This document shows positions 42,880 to 51,132 of a stretch of 64,000 nt of DNA, one piece after another. This DNA comes from Achromobacter spanius (lineage in GTDB: Bacteria > Pseudomonadota > Gammaproteobacteria > Burkholderiales > Burkholderiaceae_B), in NCBI RefSeq assembly GCF_029637605.1, contig NZ_CP121261.1:2976001-3040000 (forward strand), given 5' to 3'. Each line of letters opens with the position of its first letter. Position 1 is the stretch's first letter. Both the position numbers and the translations under genes were made by a program. The notes under the pieces were generated by a model. That model worked only from the letters and a program-made list of their open reading frames with translations. It was not told where the DNA came from and ran no database searches.

Positions 42880-43707
42880 ATGACCGCCCCCACGCCCCCG
42901 TCTTCTCGCCCCGACTGCACGCCGACCCAGGTCACGCGCGTGCGGGCCGGGGCCATTGCCCCTGCCGCCGAGTCCGACTTCGTTGCCGAGGAAACGCCGG
43001 TGGCGCTGGAGTTCAACGGCATCAGCCACGCCACCATGCTGGCCACCCCCGCCGACCTGGAAGACTTTGCGGTGGGCTTTTCGCTGTCGGAAGGCATCAT
43101 CGACAGCGTCAGCGATGTGCGCGGCATTGACGTGCTGCCGCAATGCGACGGCATTGTGGTGCAGGTGGAAATATCCAGCGCCTGCGAAGTGCGCTTGAAA
43201 ACACGCCGACGCGCCATGGCCGGCCGCACCGGCTGTGGCCTGTGCGGCGTGGAGACGCTGCCCGAAGTGCTGCGACCCGTGGCGCCCGTAACGAATGGCT
43301 CGACCGTGCGCATCCAGGCCGTGCTGAACGCCATGCGCGACATGCGCGCGCGCCAGGCGCTGCACGACATCACGGGCGCCACGCACGCGGCGGGCTGGGC
43401 GGGCGCCGATGGCGCGGTGGCGTTGGTGCGCGAAGACGTGGGCCGCCACAACGCATTGGACAAGCTGATCGGCGCGCTGGCGCGCCAGGCCATGCACGCC
43501 GGCAACGGCATCGTGCTGGTGTCCAGTCGCGCCAGTTTTGAAATGGTGCAGAAGACGGCGGCAGCCGGCGTGGCCGTGCTGGCGGCGGTGTCCGCTCCTA
43601 CCGCCTTGGCCATCCGTCTGGCGCAAGACGCCAACGTCAGCCTGGTGGGATTCATGCGCGGCGACGACGCCACGCTGTATACGCACCCTGAACGCCTCAT
43701 CCCCTGA
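42880..43707 (+). CDS. fdhD: Formate dehydrogenase sulfurtransferase FdhD (FdsC)
   Basis: Hands sulfur to the Mo-bis-MGD cofactor, a step needed for formate dehydrogenase activity. The 275-residue protein has the CxxC loop GRTGCGLCGVE and VREDVGRHNALDKLIG. Its place third-to-last in fdsG-fdsB-fdsA-fdhD-fdsD matches the operon known from Cupriavidus, where it is called fdsC. It lies 21 bases after fdsA. Confidence 0.95.
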   Translation: MTAPTPPSSRPDCTPTQVTRVRAGAIAPAAESDFVAEETPVALEFNGISHATMLATPADLEDFAVGFSLSEGIIDSVSDVRGIDVLPQCDGIVVQVEISSACEVRLKTRRRAMAGRTGCGLCGVETLPEVLRPVAPVTNGSTVRIQAVLNAMRDMRARQALHDITGATHAAGWAGADGAVALVREDVGRHNALDKLIGALARQAMHAGNGIVLVSSRASFEMVQKTAAAGVAVLAAVSAPTALAIRLAQDANVSLVGFMRGDDATLYTHPERLIP

Positions 43708-43749
43708 ATCGGGCCTTGAACCTGGCCCTGAATTGGACTTTGACACGCA

Positions 43750-44007
43750 ATGGAAATCGGCAACCTGATCCGCATGGCCAACCGCATCGGCCAGTTCTTT
43801 GACGCCATGCCGGACCGCCAGGAAGCGCTGGAAGGCGTGACCAACCATATCCACAAGTTCTGGGAACCGCGCATGCGCAACGAGCTGCTCGGCTTCCTGG
43901 CGGCCACGCCTGACGGCGATGCCGGCGACGAACAATTGCACCCGCTGGTGCTTGCGGCGGTCACGCAGAACCGCCAGCGCCTGACGCCCGCGCCCCGCGT
44001 GGGCTAG
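43750..44007 (+). CDS. fdsD: Formate dehydrogenase delta subunit
   Basis: An 85-residue small subunit that stabilises the Fds complex or helps load its cofactor. The family signature is LIRMANRIGQFFDAMPDR followed by HIHKFWEPRMR. It ends the dehydrogenase genes; the OFA transporter starts 77 bases later. Confidence 0.93.
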   Translation: MEIGNLIRMANRIGQFFDAMPDRQEALEGVTNHIHKFWEPRMRNELLGFLAATPDGDAGDEQLHPLVLAAVTQNRQRLTPAPRVG

Positions 44008-44084
44008 CGAGGTACCGCACCGCTTTACCGCAGTTGAACAAAACAAACAAAGCGGCAACCAAGCCGCACCCCAGAGGAGACTTC

Positions 44085-45752
44085 ATGGAAAGCACCGCCA
44101 CCTTGGATTTGCCCGGCTCAAAGCCGGGTTTTTTTGACAAAGAACGCACCATCGCCGGGCCGGGTTTCTCGCGCTGGCTGGTGCCGCCGGCCGCCTTGGC
44201 CATTCATTTGTGCATCGGCATGGCCTACGGCTTTTCGGTGTTCTGGTTGCCGCTGTCCAAGGTGGTGGGCGGCGCCCAGCCGCTGGCCTGCCCGGCCGAC
44301 ATGAGCCTGGCGGCCGAGTTGTTCACCACCAGTTGCGACTGGCGCATTTCCACCATGGGCTGGATGTACACGCTGTTCTTCGTGCTGCTGGGTTGCTCGG
44401 CGGCGCTGTGGGGCGGCTGGCTGGAACGCGCCGGCCCGCGCAAGGCAGGCGTGGTGTCGGCCGTGTGCTGGTGCGGCGGCCTGGTCATTTCGGCCATCGG
44501 CGTGTACCTGCATCAGATGTGGATGCTGTGGCTGGGGTCCGGGGTCATTGGTGGCATCGGGCTGGGGTTGGGGTATATCTCGCCCGTCAGCACGTTGATC
44601 AAGTGGTTTCCCGACCGCCGCGGCATGGCCACCGGCATGGCCATCATGGGCTTTGGCGGCGGCGCGATGATCGGCGCGCCGCTGGCCGACATGCTAATGC
44701 GCCACTTCGCCACGCCCACCTCGGCCGGCGTCTGGCAAACCTTCCTGACCATGGCGCTGGTGTACTTCGTGTTCATGATGTCGGGCGCGCTGGGTTATCG
44801 GGTGCCGCCCACCGGCTGGAAGCCGCAGGGCTGGACCGCGCCGGCCAAGCATGCCAACAACGCGATGATCACCAAGGGCCACGTCCACGTGAAGCGCGTC
44901 TGGGGCGTGCCGCAGTTCTGGCTGGTGTGGCTGGTGCTGTGCCTGAACGTCACGGCCGGCATCGGCATTCTGGGCATGGCCTCGCCCTTGCTGCAGGAAG
45001 TGTTTGGCGGCGGGCTGATCAACAAGCCGGAACTGGGCTTTGGCGATTTGGACAAGACACAACTGGCCGCCATCGCGGCCATTGCCGCCGGCTTCACCGG
45101 CCTGCTCAGCCTGTTCAATATCGGTGGCCGCTTTTTCTGGGCCAGCCTGTCGGACAAGCTGGGCCGCAAGATGACCTACCTGATCTTCTTCGTGCTGGGC
45201 TTCGTGCTGTACGCCGCCATTCCCTGGACGGCACACATTGGCGCGCTGGCCCTGTTCGTGGCTGCGTTCTGCGTGATCCTGTCCATGTACGGCGGCGGTT
45301 TCGCCACGGTGCCCGCCTACCTGGCGGACCTGTTCGGCACGCAGATGGTGGGCGCCATTCACGGCCGCCTGCTGACCGCGTGGTCGGCGGCCGGTATCTT
45401 CGGCCCGGTGCTGGTGAACTACATCCGCGAATACCAGTTGTCGATCGGCGTGCCGCGCGCGCAGGTGTACGACATCACCATGTACATCCTGGCGGGCATG
45501 CTGGTGCTGGGCTTCCTGTGCAATCTGGCGATCCGGCCGGTCAACCCCAAGTACTTCATGACGGACGAAGAACTGGCCCACGAAAAGGCGCTGGCGCATG
45601 AGCGCGCCGTGGCCGCCGAAACCCACGGCGTGGGCGCGTCCACCTTCCGCACGCCCATGGCGCTGGTGCTGTTCGCCTGGGCCTGCGTGGGCATTCCGCT
45701 GGCCTGGGGCATCTGGATCACGCTGCAGAAGGCGGTGGTGTTGTTCCACTGA
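44085..45752 (+). CDS. OFA-family MFS transporter (formate/oxalate-type)
   Basis: A 555-residue major facilitator with about 12 helices plus an extended N-terminus (KPGFFDKERTIAGPGFSRWL) and C-terminal tail. The core has GMAYGFSVFWLPLSKVVGG, SPVSTLIKWFPDRRGMATG and SDKLGRKMTYLIFF, as in oxalate/formate antiporter relatives. The position after fdsD suggests formate or oxalate traffic, an inference from context. The ATG at 44085 follows AGAGGAGA; the longer frame starting 17 codons upstream includes this site. A terminator-like hairpin overlaps codons 10-17. Confidence 0.9.
   Translation: MESTATLDLPGSKPGFFDKERTIAGPGFSRWLVPPAALAIHLCIGMAYGFSVFWLPLSKVVGGAQPLACPADMSLAAELFTTSCDWRISTMGWMYTLFFVLLGCSAALWGGWLERAGPRKAGVVSAVCWCGGLVISAIGVYLHQMWMLWLGSGVIGGIGLGLGYISPVSTLIKWFPDRRGMATGMAIMGFGGGAMIGAPLADMLMRHFATPTSAGVWQTFLTMALVYFVFMMSGALGYRVPPTGWKPQGWTAPAKHANNAMITKGHVHVKRVWGVPQFWLVWLVLCLNVTAGIGILGMASPLLQEVFGGGLINKPELGFGDLDKTQLAAIAAIAAGFTGLLSLFNIGGRFFWASLSDKLGRKMTYLIFFVLGFVLYAAIPWTAHIGALALFVAAFCVILSMYGGGFATVPAYLADLFGTQMVGAIHGRLLTAWSAAGIFGPVLVNYIREYQLSIGVPRAQVYDITMYILAGMLVLGFLCNLAIRPVNPKYFMTDEELAHEKALAHERAVAAETHGVGASTFRTPMALVLFAWACVGIPLAWGIWITLQKAVVLFH
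44112..44135 (+). terminator. Intrinsic terminator-like hairpin inside the OFA transporter gene
   Basis: CCCGGCT, loop CAA, AGCCGGG and seven T form an ideal rho-independent terminator lying 27-51 bases inside the coding sequence. The encoded peptide (PGSKPGFFDK) looks like a normal family N-terminus, so it is both coding and a possible attenuator. Confidence 0.6.
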
Positions 45753-45892
45753 ACCCGCCCGACCACTCGGCGCCTGGTGCGCCGCGTGCCGCCCCAGGGC
45801 GCGAAGCTGCTACATTGGCAGCCCGCGCCCTATCTTTTTTTATTGGTCCCCATGATTCTTACCCATTCCCCCGTCTTTGCCGGAGCGACACA

Positions 45893-47014
45893 TTGAGCGC
45901 CCCTGAATTGCACTGGGAAGAAAACGACGTCCCCCATTCCGCCCGCTGGCGCTCTGAAACCGGCGCAACGCCGCCCAAGCGCGTGGTGGTGGTGGACGAC
46001 AAGCTGACCGCCGACATGGCCTATCGCCAAGCCTGCGAAGGCGTGGGCCTGCTGTGGCGCGGCGACTTCCAGAACGCCCGCCAGTTGCTGCTGGCCATGA
46101 CCCGGCGCGTGGACAAGCGTCCGCGCAAGCCCGTCGAGACCATGCTGGAAGCCTTCAACCAGCACCGCCAGATCCAATCCCAACGCGCCCGCATCCTGGG
46201 CATGCTGCTGATTCCGTTCGATGCCGGCCACGGCATTTCGCTGCGTCGCGCGCCGGATGCGCGCCAGGCCTGCGAAGAAGCCCACGGCCCGGCCGACGAA
46301 CCCTATGTGGCGTCGCTGCGAGAATTGCTGGGCCTGATCGGCGCCTTTGAATGGCGCAAGAAAGGCGTGGAGATCGCCGTCCTGAACAACCGCATCCACC
46401 CGCACTACGGCGTGTTTTCGCCGCTGCGTGGTGAATATGTGGACCTGGTGGCGAACACGCCGATGCCGCGCGGCAGCGTGGCGTTTGATATCGGCACGGG
46501 CACCGGCGTGCTGGCCGCCGTGATTGCGCGCCGGGGCGGCAAGCGCGTCATCGCCACCGACCTGGACCCGCGCGCGTTGGCTTGCGCCCGCGAAAACCTG
46601 GAACGTCTGGGCCTGTCCAAGCAGGTCGATGTGGTCGAGGCAGACCTGTTCCCCGAAGGCCGCGTTTCGCTGGTCGTCTGCAACCCGCCGTGGCTGCCGG
46701 CACGCCCCAGCTCGCCGCTGGAACAAGCCGTGTACGACCCCGACAGCCGCATGCTGCGCGGCTTTCTCAATGGCTTGACGGCACACCTGACGCCCAATGG
46801 CGAGGGCTGGCTGATCCTGTCGGACTTGGCCGAGCACCTGGGCCTGCGCACCCGCGAACAGTTGATGGAAATGATCGACGCCGCCGGCCTGCGCGTCATC
46901 GAACGCCTCGACACCCGGCCCACCCACAGCCGCGCCAAAGACCCCAGCGACCCGCTCTATGCAGCGCGTTCGAAGGAAGTCACGTCCCTGTGGAGACTGG
47001 GCGCCGCCGCCTGA
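45893..47014 (+). CDS. Class I SAM-dependent methyltransferase
   Basis: A 373-residue protein with an N-terminal helical domain (about residues 1-165) and a Rossmann methyltransferase domain. Motif I is AFDIGTGTGVLAAVIARRG and the catalytic loop is VCNPPWLP, the N-P-P-aromatic motif of N-methyltransferases such as PrmC/HemK, RsmC and adenine methylases. The target is unknown. I use TTG at 45893 with GGAGCG before it; the open frame upstream does not look coding. Confidence 0.82.
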   Translation: MSAPELHWEENDVPHSARWRSETGATPPKRVVVVDDKLTADMAYRQACEGVGLLWRGDFQNARQLLLAMTRRVDKRPRKPVETMLEAFNQHRQIQSQRARILGMLLIPFDAGHGISLRRAPDARQACEEAHGPADEPYVASLRELLGLIGAFEWRKKGVEIAVLNNRIHPHYGVFSPLRGEYVDLVANTPMPRGSVAFDIGTGTGVLAAVIARRGGKRVIATDLDPRALACARENLERLGLSKQVDVVEADLFPEGRVSLVVCNPPWLPARPSSPLEQAVYDPDSRMLRGFLNGLTAHLTPNGEGWLILSDLAEHLGLRTREQLMEMIDAAGLRVIERLDTRPTHSRAKDPSDPLYAARSKEVTSLWRLGAAA

Positions 47015-47039
47015 TCGTCGGCGCTTCGTCAGATTGACC

Positions 47040-47062
47040 CCGCTGCGCGCATCGCGCAGCGG
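47040..47062. terminator. Hairpin between methyltransferase and chromate transporter genes
   Basis: CCGCTGCGCG, loop CAT and CGCGCAGCGG form a perfect 10-bp stem between convergent genes. The T tract is weak, so efficiency is uncertain. Confidence 0.5.
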
Positions 47063-47137
47063 TTGATTGCCGTTGCGGCGTCGTCGGCCAGCGGTAAACG
47101 CCAAAACAGCAAGCGGCAAGCGGCCAAGCCCCCAACG

Positions 47138-47662
47138 CTAACCGACCGCCACCAAACCCACCAGCGCGCCACCGAACAAGAGCCATAAGGGATGGATGCG
47201 CGTCGTGCTGCCCAGCACGGCCACCACCGCCGTGATCGCGCCCAGCAGCCAGCTATGCACCGAGGCCTCGGTGATCAGCGCCGCGCTGGCGGCCACCAGG
47301 CCCACCGTCATCGGAAAAATGCCCGCCTGGATCACGCCGCGCCACGGGCGGTCCTTGAAGCGTTCCCACAAGCCCAGCGCCAGGATGGTGATGAGCGACG
47401 ACGGGCCGAACTTGGCGATGGTGGTCACCAACATGCCCCACCATCCGGCCACGTGCCAGCCCACCAGCGTCACCACCATCAGGTTGGGGCCGGGCGCGGC
47501 CTGGCCCAGCGCGAACAGCGCGGAAAAATCAGCGGCCGTCATCCAGCCATGCACGTCCACGACTTGGCGCTGCATCTCGGGCAGGATGGTGTTGCCGCCG
47601 CCGAACGCCAGCACGGAAAGCTGGGAAAAGATCAGGGCCAGCGCAATCAGGGTATGGATCAT
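47138..47662 (-). CDS. Chromate transporter, C-terminal-type half protein
   Basis: A 174-residue half-size CHR protein with about five helices. FGGGNTILPEMQRQV and FALGQAAPGPNLMVVTLVGW are the CHR-domain signatures. Together with the upstream half, whose stop overlaps its ATG, it makes a split (short-chain pair) chromate transporter that exports chromate or a related anion. The long open frame upstream of the ATG is a shadow of the partner gene. Confidence 0.9.
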   Translation of the reverse strand: MIHTLIALALIFSQLSVLAFGGGNTILPEMQRQVVDVHGWMTAADFSALFALGQAAPGPNLMVVTLVGWHVAGWWGMLVTTIAKFGPSSLITILALGLWERFKDRPWRGVIQAGIFPMTVGLVAASAALITEASVHSWLLGAITAVVAVLGSTTRIHPLWLLFGGALVGLVAVG

Positions 47663-48234
47663 CGACGTTGCCTCCACACCAGCAGAATGCTTAACGGCGT
47701 CAGCACCGCCATGGTCGGCAACAGCGGAATGCGCAGCACGGCAATGGCCACGAAGCACAGCGTGGCCACCACGCCGGACAGCCAGTCGCGGCGCTTGATG
47801 ACCGGCACGCCGATCTTGACCGCCATCGAAATCAGCAGCCCCGCCGCCGCGGCCGCCAGGCCCGCGAACAGGTGCTGGATATGCGGATCGTTCTGAAAGC
47901 GGTCGTACACCATGCCCAGCAGAATGACGATGGCCGACGGCGCCAGGATCAGCCCCATCAAGGCCGCGAACGCGCCGCGCGGCCCGCGAAATTTCATCCC
48001 CAGCGCGACAGACAGGTTGATGATGTTGCCGCCCGGCAGGAACTGGCACAGGCCCAGCAGGTCGGTAAACTCAGCGCCGCTGAGCCAGCCGTGCTTCTCG
48101 ACGACCATGCGGCGCGCCAGGGGTAGCGCCCCGCCGAACGCGGTCAGGCCCAGCATGAGAAAACCGGTGAACAACTGCCCACAGGTGGGTGGCGGCCGGT
48201 TGCCGGCGTCAAGGGTAGAGGGTGCTGCATTCAT
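47659..48234 (-). CDS. Chromate transporter, N-terminal-type half protein
   Basis: A 191-residue half-size CHR protein. LGLTAFGGALPLARRMVVEK and LCQFLPGGNIINLSVALG are the diagnostic repeats, followed by about five helices. It is the partner of the downstream half gene, joined by a 4-base ATGA overlap. I take the ATG at 48234; an upstream TTG is possible. The gene is divergent from a LysR regulator. Confidence 0.9.
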   Translation of the reverse strand: MNAAPSTLDAGNRPPPTCGQLFTGFLMLGLTAFGGALPLARRMVVEKHGWLSGAEFTDLLGLCQFLPGGNIINLSVALGMKFRGPRGAFAALMGLILAPSAIVILLGMVYDRFQNDPHIQHLFAGLAAAAAGLLISMAVKIGVPVIKRRDWLSGVVATLCFVAIAVLRIPLLPTMAVLTPLSILLVWRQRR

Positions 48235-48338
48235 GAGGTGAAGGGCCGGCGCGAAGCCGGCGGGCAAAGGCTGGCGCTGCCGCGCACAGCGGAAATAACA
48301 AGGCGGGAGCCTACTCTTCGGCCCGGATAATGTCTAAT

Positions 48339-48362
48339 ATATGACCCCACCATCACTCATAT
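48339..48362. promoter_or_regulatory. Likely LysR operator between chr genes and regulator
   Basis: ATATGA-N12-TCATAT is a 6-bp inverted repeat ending 9 bases before the LysR start codon. A second overlapping repeat, CATAT-N7-ATATG (48358-48374), runs into the start. The arrangement fits autorepression plus control of the divergent transporter. Confidence 0.5.
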
Positions 48363-48371
48363 TCACTGCAT

Positions 48372-49316
48372 ATGGCATCAGTTGATCTTCGCCTGCTGCG
48401 CTACTTCCTGGCTGTCGCCGAAGAGGCCCATCTGACCAAGGCCGCGGCACGGTTGGGCATCCGCCAACCGCCTCTCAGCCAACAGATTCGCGTGCTGGAA
48501 CAAGAGCTGGGCGTGACGCTGTTCAACCGCCTTCCGCGCGGCATGGAACTTACCGAAAGCGGTCGCGCGTTATTGGAAGACGCGCGCAACATCCTGGCCT
48601 TGGTGGATCAGGCCGTGGACGGGGTGCGCCGTGTCTCGCAAGGCGAAGCCGGCCGGTTGACGGTGGGATTTACCGGGTCGGCCGCGTTCCATCCTTTCGT
48701 GCCATCGGTCATCCGGCGTTTTCGTGAAAGCGCGCCGAACGTGCGGCTGGTGCTGGAAGAAAGCAGCACGGGCGAACTGCGCGACGCGGTCAGCGAAGGC
48801 CGCGTGGACGTGGCCTTCATCCGGGGCGCGGTCCTGACCAGGCCGGGCGTGGCCGAAGAGACCGTGCTTGAAGAAACCATGCTGGCCGCCTTTCCCGCCG
48901 ACCACCCCTTCGTCAAGGGCCGTGATCGGCGCCAGATCGCGCTGTCGGAACTGGCCGACGAGTCCCTGATTCTGTACCGCCGCCACAGCGGCCCCGGCCT
49001 GTATGACGCCATCATCACGGCGTGCAGCGCGTCCGGCTTCAGCCCGCGCGTGGCGCAGGAAGCGCCCCGCATGCTGTCCACGCTGAGCCTGGTGGCGGCA
49101 GGTCTGGGCGTGTCGCTGGTGCCCGCGTCCTTGCGGCGGGTCAACATCGAAGGCGTGGTGTACGTGAACGTGACCGGCCCCGTGGCCTTGCGCGCCGGTT
49201 TGAACCTGATCTGGCGCGACGCCCCACTGTCGGGCGCCACGCGCAAACTGATCGACGAAGTGCGCCGCCATCGCGCCGAGGGCCTGGACGAGGGGCATTC
49301 CCATCATGTCCCGTGA
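48372..49316 (+). CDS. LysR-family transcriptional regulator
   Basis: A 314-residue regulator with an N-terminal HTH (LRYFLAVAEEAHLTKAAARL, GIRQPPLSQQIRVLEQELG) and a two-lobed effector domain. Divergent orientation suggests it controls the split chromate transporter. The ligand is unknown. Its stop overlaps the murI start by 11 bases. Confidence 0.93.
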   Translation: MASVDLRLLRYFLAVAEEAHLTKAAARLGIRQPPLSQQIRVLEQELGVTLFNRLPRGMELTESGRALLEDARNILALVDQAVDGVRRVSQGEAGRLTVGFTGSAAFHPFVPSVIRRFRESAPNVRLVLEESSTGELRDAVSEGRVDVAFIRGAVLTRPGVAEETVLEETMLAAFPADHPFVKGRDRRQIALSELADESLILYRRHSGPGLYDAIITACSASGFSPRVAQEAPRMLSTLSLVAAGLGVSLVPASLRRVNIEGVVYVNVTGPVALRAGLNLIWRDAPLSGATRKLIDEVRRHRAEGLDEGHSHHVP

Positions 49317-50109
49317 TTCCCTTATCGGCGTGTACGACTCTGGCGTGGGCGGCCTGAGCGTGCTGCGCGCCATCCGCGAAGCCCTGCCGCACGAACCGTT
49401 GCTGTACGTGGCCGATACGGCGCATGTGCCGTATGGCGACAAGACGCAGGCGTTCGTCCTGCGGCGCGCCTACGCATTGGCGGATTACTTCGTCTCGCGC
49501 CAGGCCAAGGCCATGGTCGTTGCCTGCAACACGGCGACCGCCGCCGCCATCGCGCCGCTGCGCCAGCGCCATCCCGACCTGATCATCATCGGCGTGGAAC
49601 CGGCCATCAAACCCGCCGCGCACCTGACGCACAGCGGCGTGGTGGGCGTGTTCGCCACCACCGGCACCTTGGCCAGCCCCAAGTTCGCCACCTTGGTCCA
49701 ACGCGAAGCGCCCGAAGTGCACATCGTGTTGCACCCCTGCCCGGAATGGGTACGGCTGGTGGAGCAAGGCAAGCTGTCCGGCCCGGACGTGGATGCCGCC
49801 GTGCGCACGCCCGTGGCCGCCCTGCGCGCGGCGGGCGCCGACGTGCTGGTGCTGGGCTGCACCCACTTCCCTTTTTTACGCGATGCAATCCAGGCCGCGG
49901 CGGGACCCGACGTGCCCTTGTTGGAAACGGGCGCCCCCGTGGCGCGCTGGCTCAAGCATCAACTGCACCAGCATGGCCTGTTGCGCACCGACGGCGCGGG
50001 CACGCTGCGGCTGGAGACCACCGGCCATGCGCCCACCTTGGCGGCCTTGGCCAGCCAGTTGCTGGCGCCGGGCCTGGACGTTGGGGAAACGCCCGCACGC
50101 TGGCGCTAG
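49306..50109 (+). CDS. murI: Glutamate racemase
   Basis: Supplies D-glutamate for peptidoglycan. The 267-residue protein has the two catalytic cysteines in VVACNTATAAAIAPLR near residue 72 and VLGCTHFPFLRD near 187, and the N-terminal GVYDSGVGGLSVLRAI. The start lies in the end of the lysR gene; there is no functional link between them that I can see. Confidence 0.95.
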   Translation: MSRDSLIGVYDSGVGGLSVLRAIREALPHEPLLYVADTAHVPYGDKTQAFVLRRAYALADYFVSRQAKAMVVACNTATAAAIAPLRQRHPDLIIIGVEPAIKPAAHLTHSGVVGVFATTGTLASPKFATLVQREAPEVHIVLHPCPEWVRLVEQGKLSGPDVDAAVRTPVAALRAAGADVLVLGCTHFPFLRDAIQAAAGPDVPLLETGAPVARWLKHQLHQHGLLRTDGAGTLRLETTGHAPTLAALASQLLAPGLDVGETPARWR

Positions 50110-50257
50110 GCGCCACATTGTGGGCGGGGCTTGATCAAGCGCATATCACGCGCATCTTTCGGTCGGCAAAACCGGCGAAACGGCGGCCCCCTGGAAAACA
50201 ATTCGAATACAGTAGAACGACCCGCCTACCCAGGCTCGTATAACAAGGAGACGCGCA

Positions 50258-50683
50258 ATGAAACGCATCCTGATCCCCGTTGATGGCTCGCAACCCTCGC
50301 TGCATGCCGTGCAGGCCCTATTGGCGGCGCGCGCGTATGACCCGGTTGAACGGGTGGCGCTGCTGACGGTGCAGATTCCCCTGCAATCCGGCAAGATCGG
50401 CCGCGGCCTGTCGCAGGCCGACATTGATGCCTACTACCAGGACGAAGGCGCCGCCGCGCTGCAAGCCGCCAGCGACCTGCTGTCCAAAGCCGGCGTGCCG
50501 TTCGACGTGCGCGTGGAAATCGGGGAAGCAGCCGAAACCATCGTCCGCGTGGCTGGTGAATCCAACGCCGATGAAATCTACATGGGGTCGCGCGGGCTGG
50601 GCTCGGTGTCGTCGCTGTTCATGGGGTCCATCGCCACCCGCGTCCTGCACCTGACGGACCTGCCCGTCACGCTGGTCAAGTAA
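50258..50683 (+). CDS. Universal stress protein (UspA family)
   Basis: A 141-residue single-domain Usp. It begins KRILIPVDGSQPSLHAVQAL and ends with the nucleotide-binding GSRGLGSVSSLFMGSIATRV, close to the G-x2-G-x9-G-S/T pattern of ATP-binding members. AAGGAGA precedes the ATG. It is the first of a tandem pair 17 bases apart. Confidence 0.92.
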   Translation: MKRILIPVDGSQPSLHAVQALLAARAYDPVERVALLTVQIPLQSGKIGRGLSQADIDAYYQDEGAAALQAASDLLSKAGVPFDVRVEIGEAAETIVRVAGESNADEIYMGSRGLGSVSSLFMGSIATRVLHLTDLPVTLVK

Positions 50684-50700
50684 CGCATCCAGGAGCAACC

Positions 50701-51129
50701 ATGCTGAACATTCTTGTCCCCGTCGACGGCTCCGACAATGCCAACCGCGCCGTGCTGTATGCCCGCGAACTGGCCCAGGGCGCGTCCGCCGCGCACGTCC
50801 ATCTGCTTAACATCCAGACGCCCACGCACGGGCGCGCCGGCCTGTCGCGCTTGATCACGCAAGACATGATCGATGAGTTCTACCTTCGGCAAGGCCAGGA
50901 GGCCACGCGGGAAGCCCGCGAACTGCTGGACGTGACCGGCACGGGCTACACCACCCACACCGCATTCGGCCACCCCGCCACCGAAATCGCGGGCTACGCG
51001 CGCGACCACGGCTGCGCGCGCATCGTGATGGGCACGCGCGGCAACGGCACGTTGACCAACATCCTGATCGGCTCGGTCGCAAACCAGGTGCTGCAATTGA
51101 CGGATGTGCCGGTGACCTTGGTGAAGTAA
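50701..51129 (+). CDS. Universal stress protein (UspA family), second copy
   Basis: A 142-residue Usp with MLNILVPVDGSDNANRAVLY and GTRGNGTLTNILIGSVANQV, the ATP-binding pattern. It shares fold and length with its neighbour but the sequences are well diverged, so the pair may form a heterodimer. It converges on the histidine kinase with a 3-base gap. Confidence 0.92.
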   Translation: MLNILVPVDGSDNANRAVLYARELAQGASAAHVHLLNIQTPTHGRAGLSRLITQDMIDEFYLRQGQEATREARELLDVTGTGYTTHTAFGHPATEIAGYARDHGCARIVMGTRGNGTLTNILIGSVANQVLQLTDVPVTLVK

Positions 51130-51132
51130 GAA

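Noticed and set aside
41308..44058. 916-residue open frame opposite fdsA, fdhD and fdsD
   Set aside because: It crosses three real genes and their gaps on the other strand, with no domain and no ribosome-binding site.
47663..48049. Long N-terminal extension of the C-terminal chromate half protein
   Set aside because: It overlaps the partner gene in another frame and lacks membrane helices.
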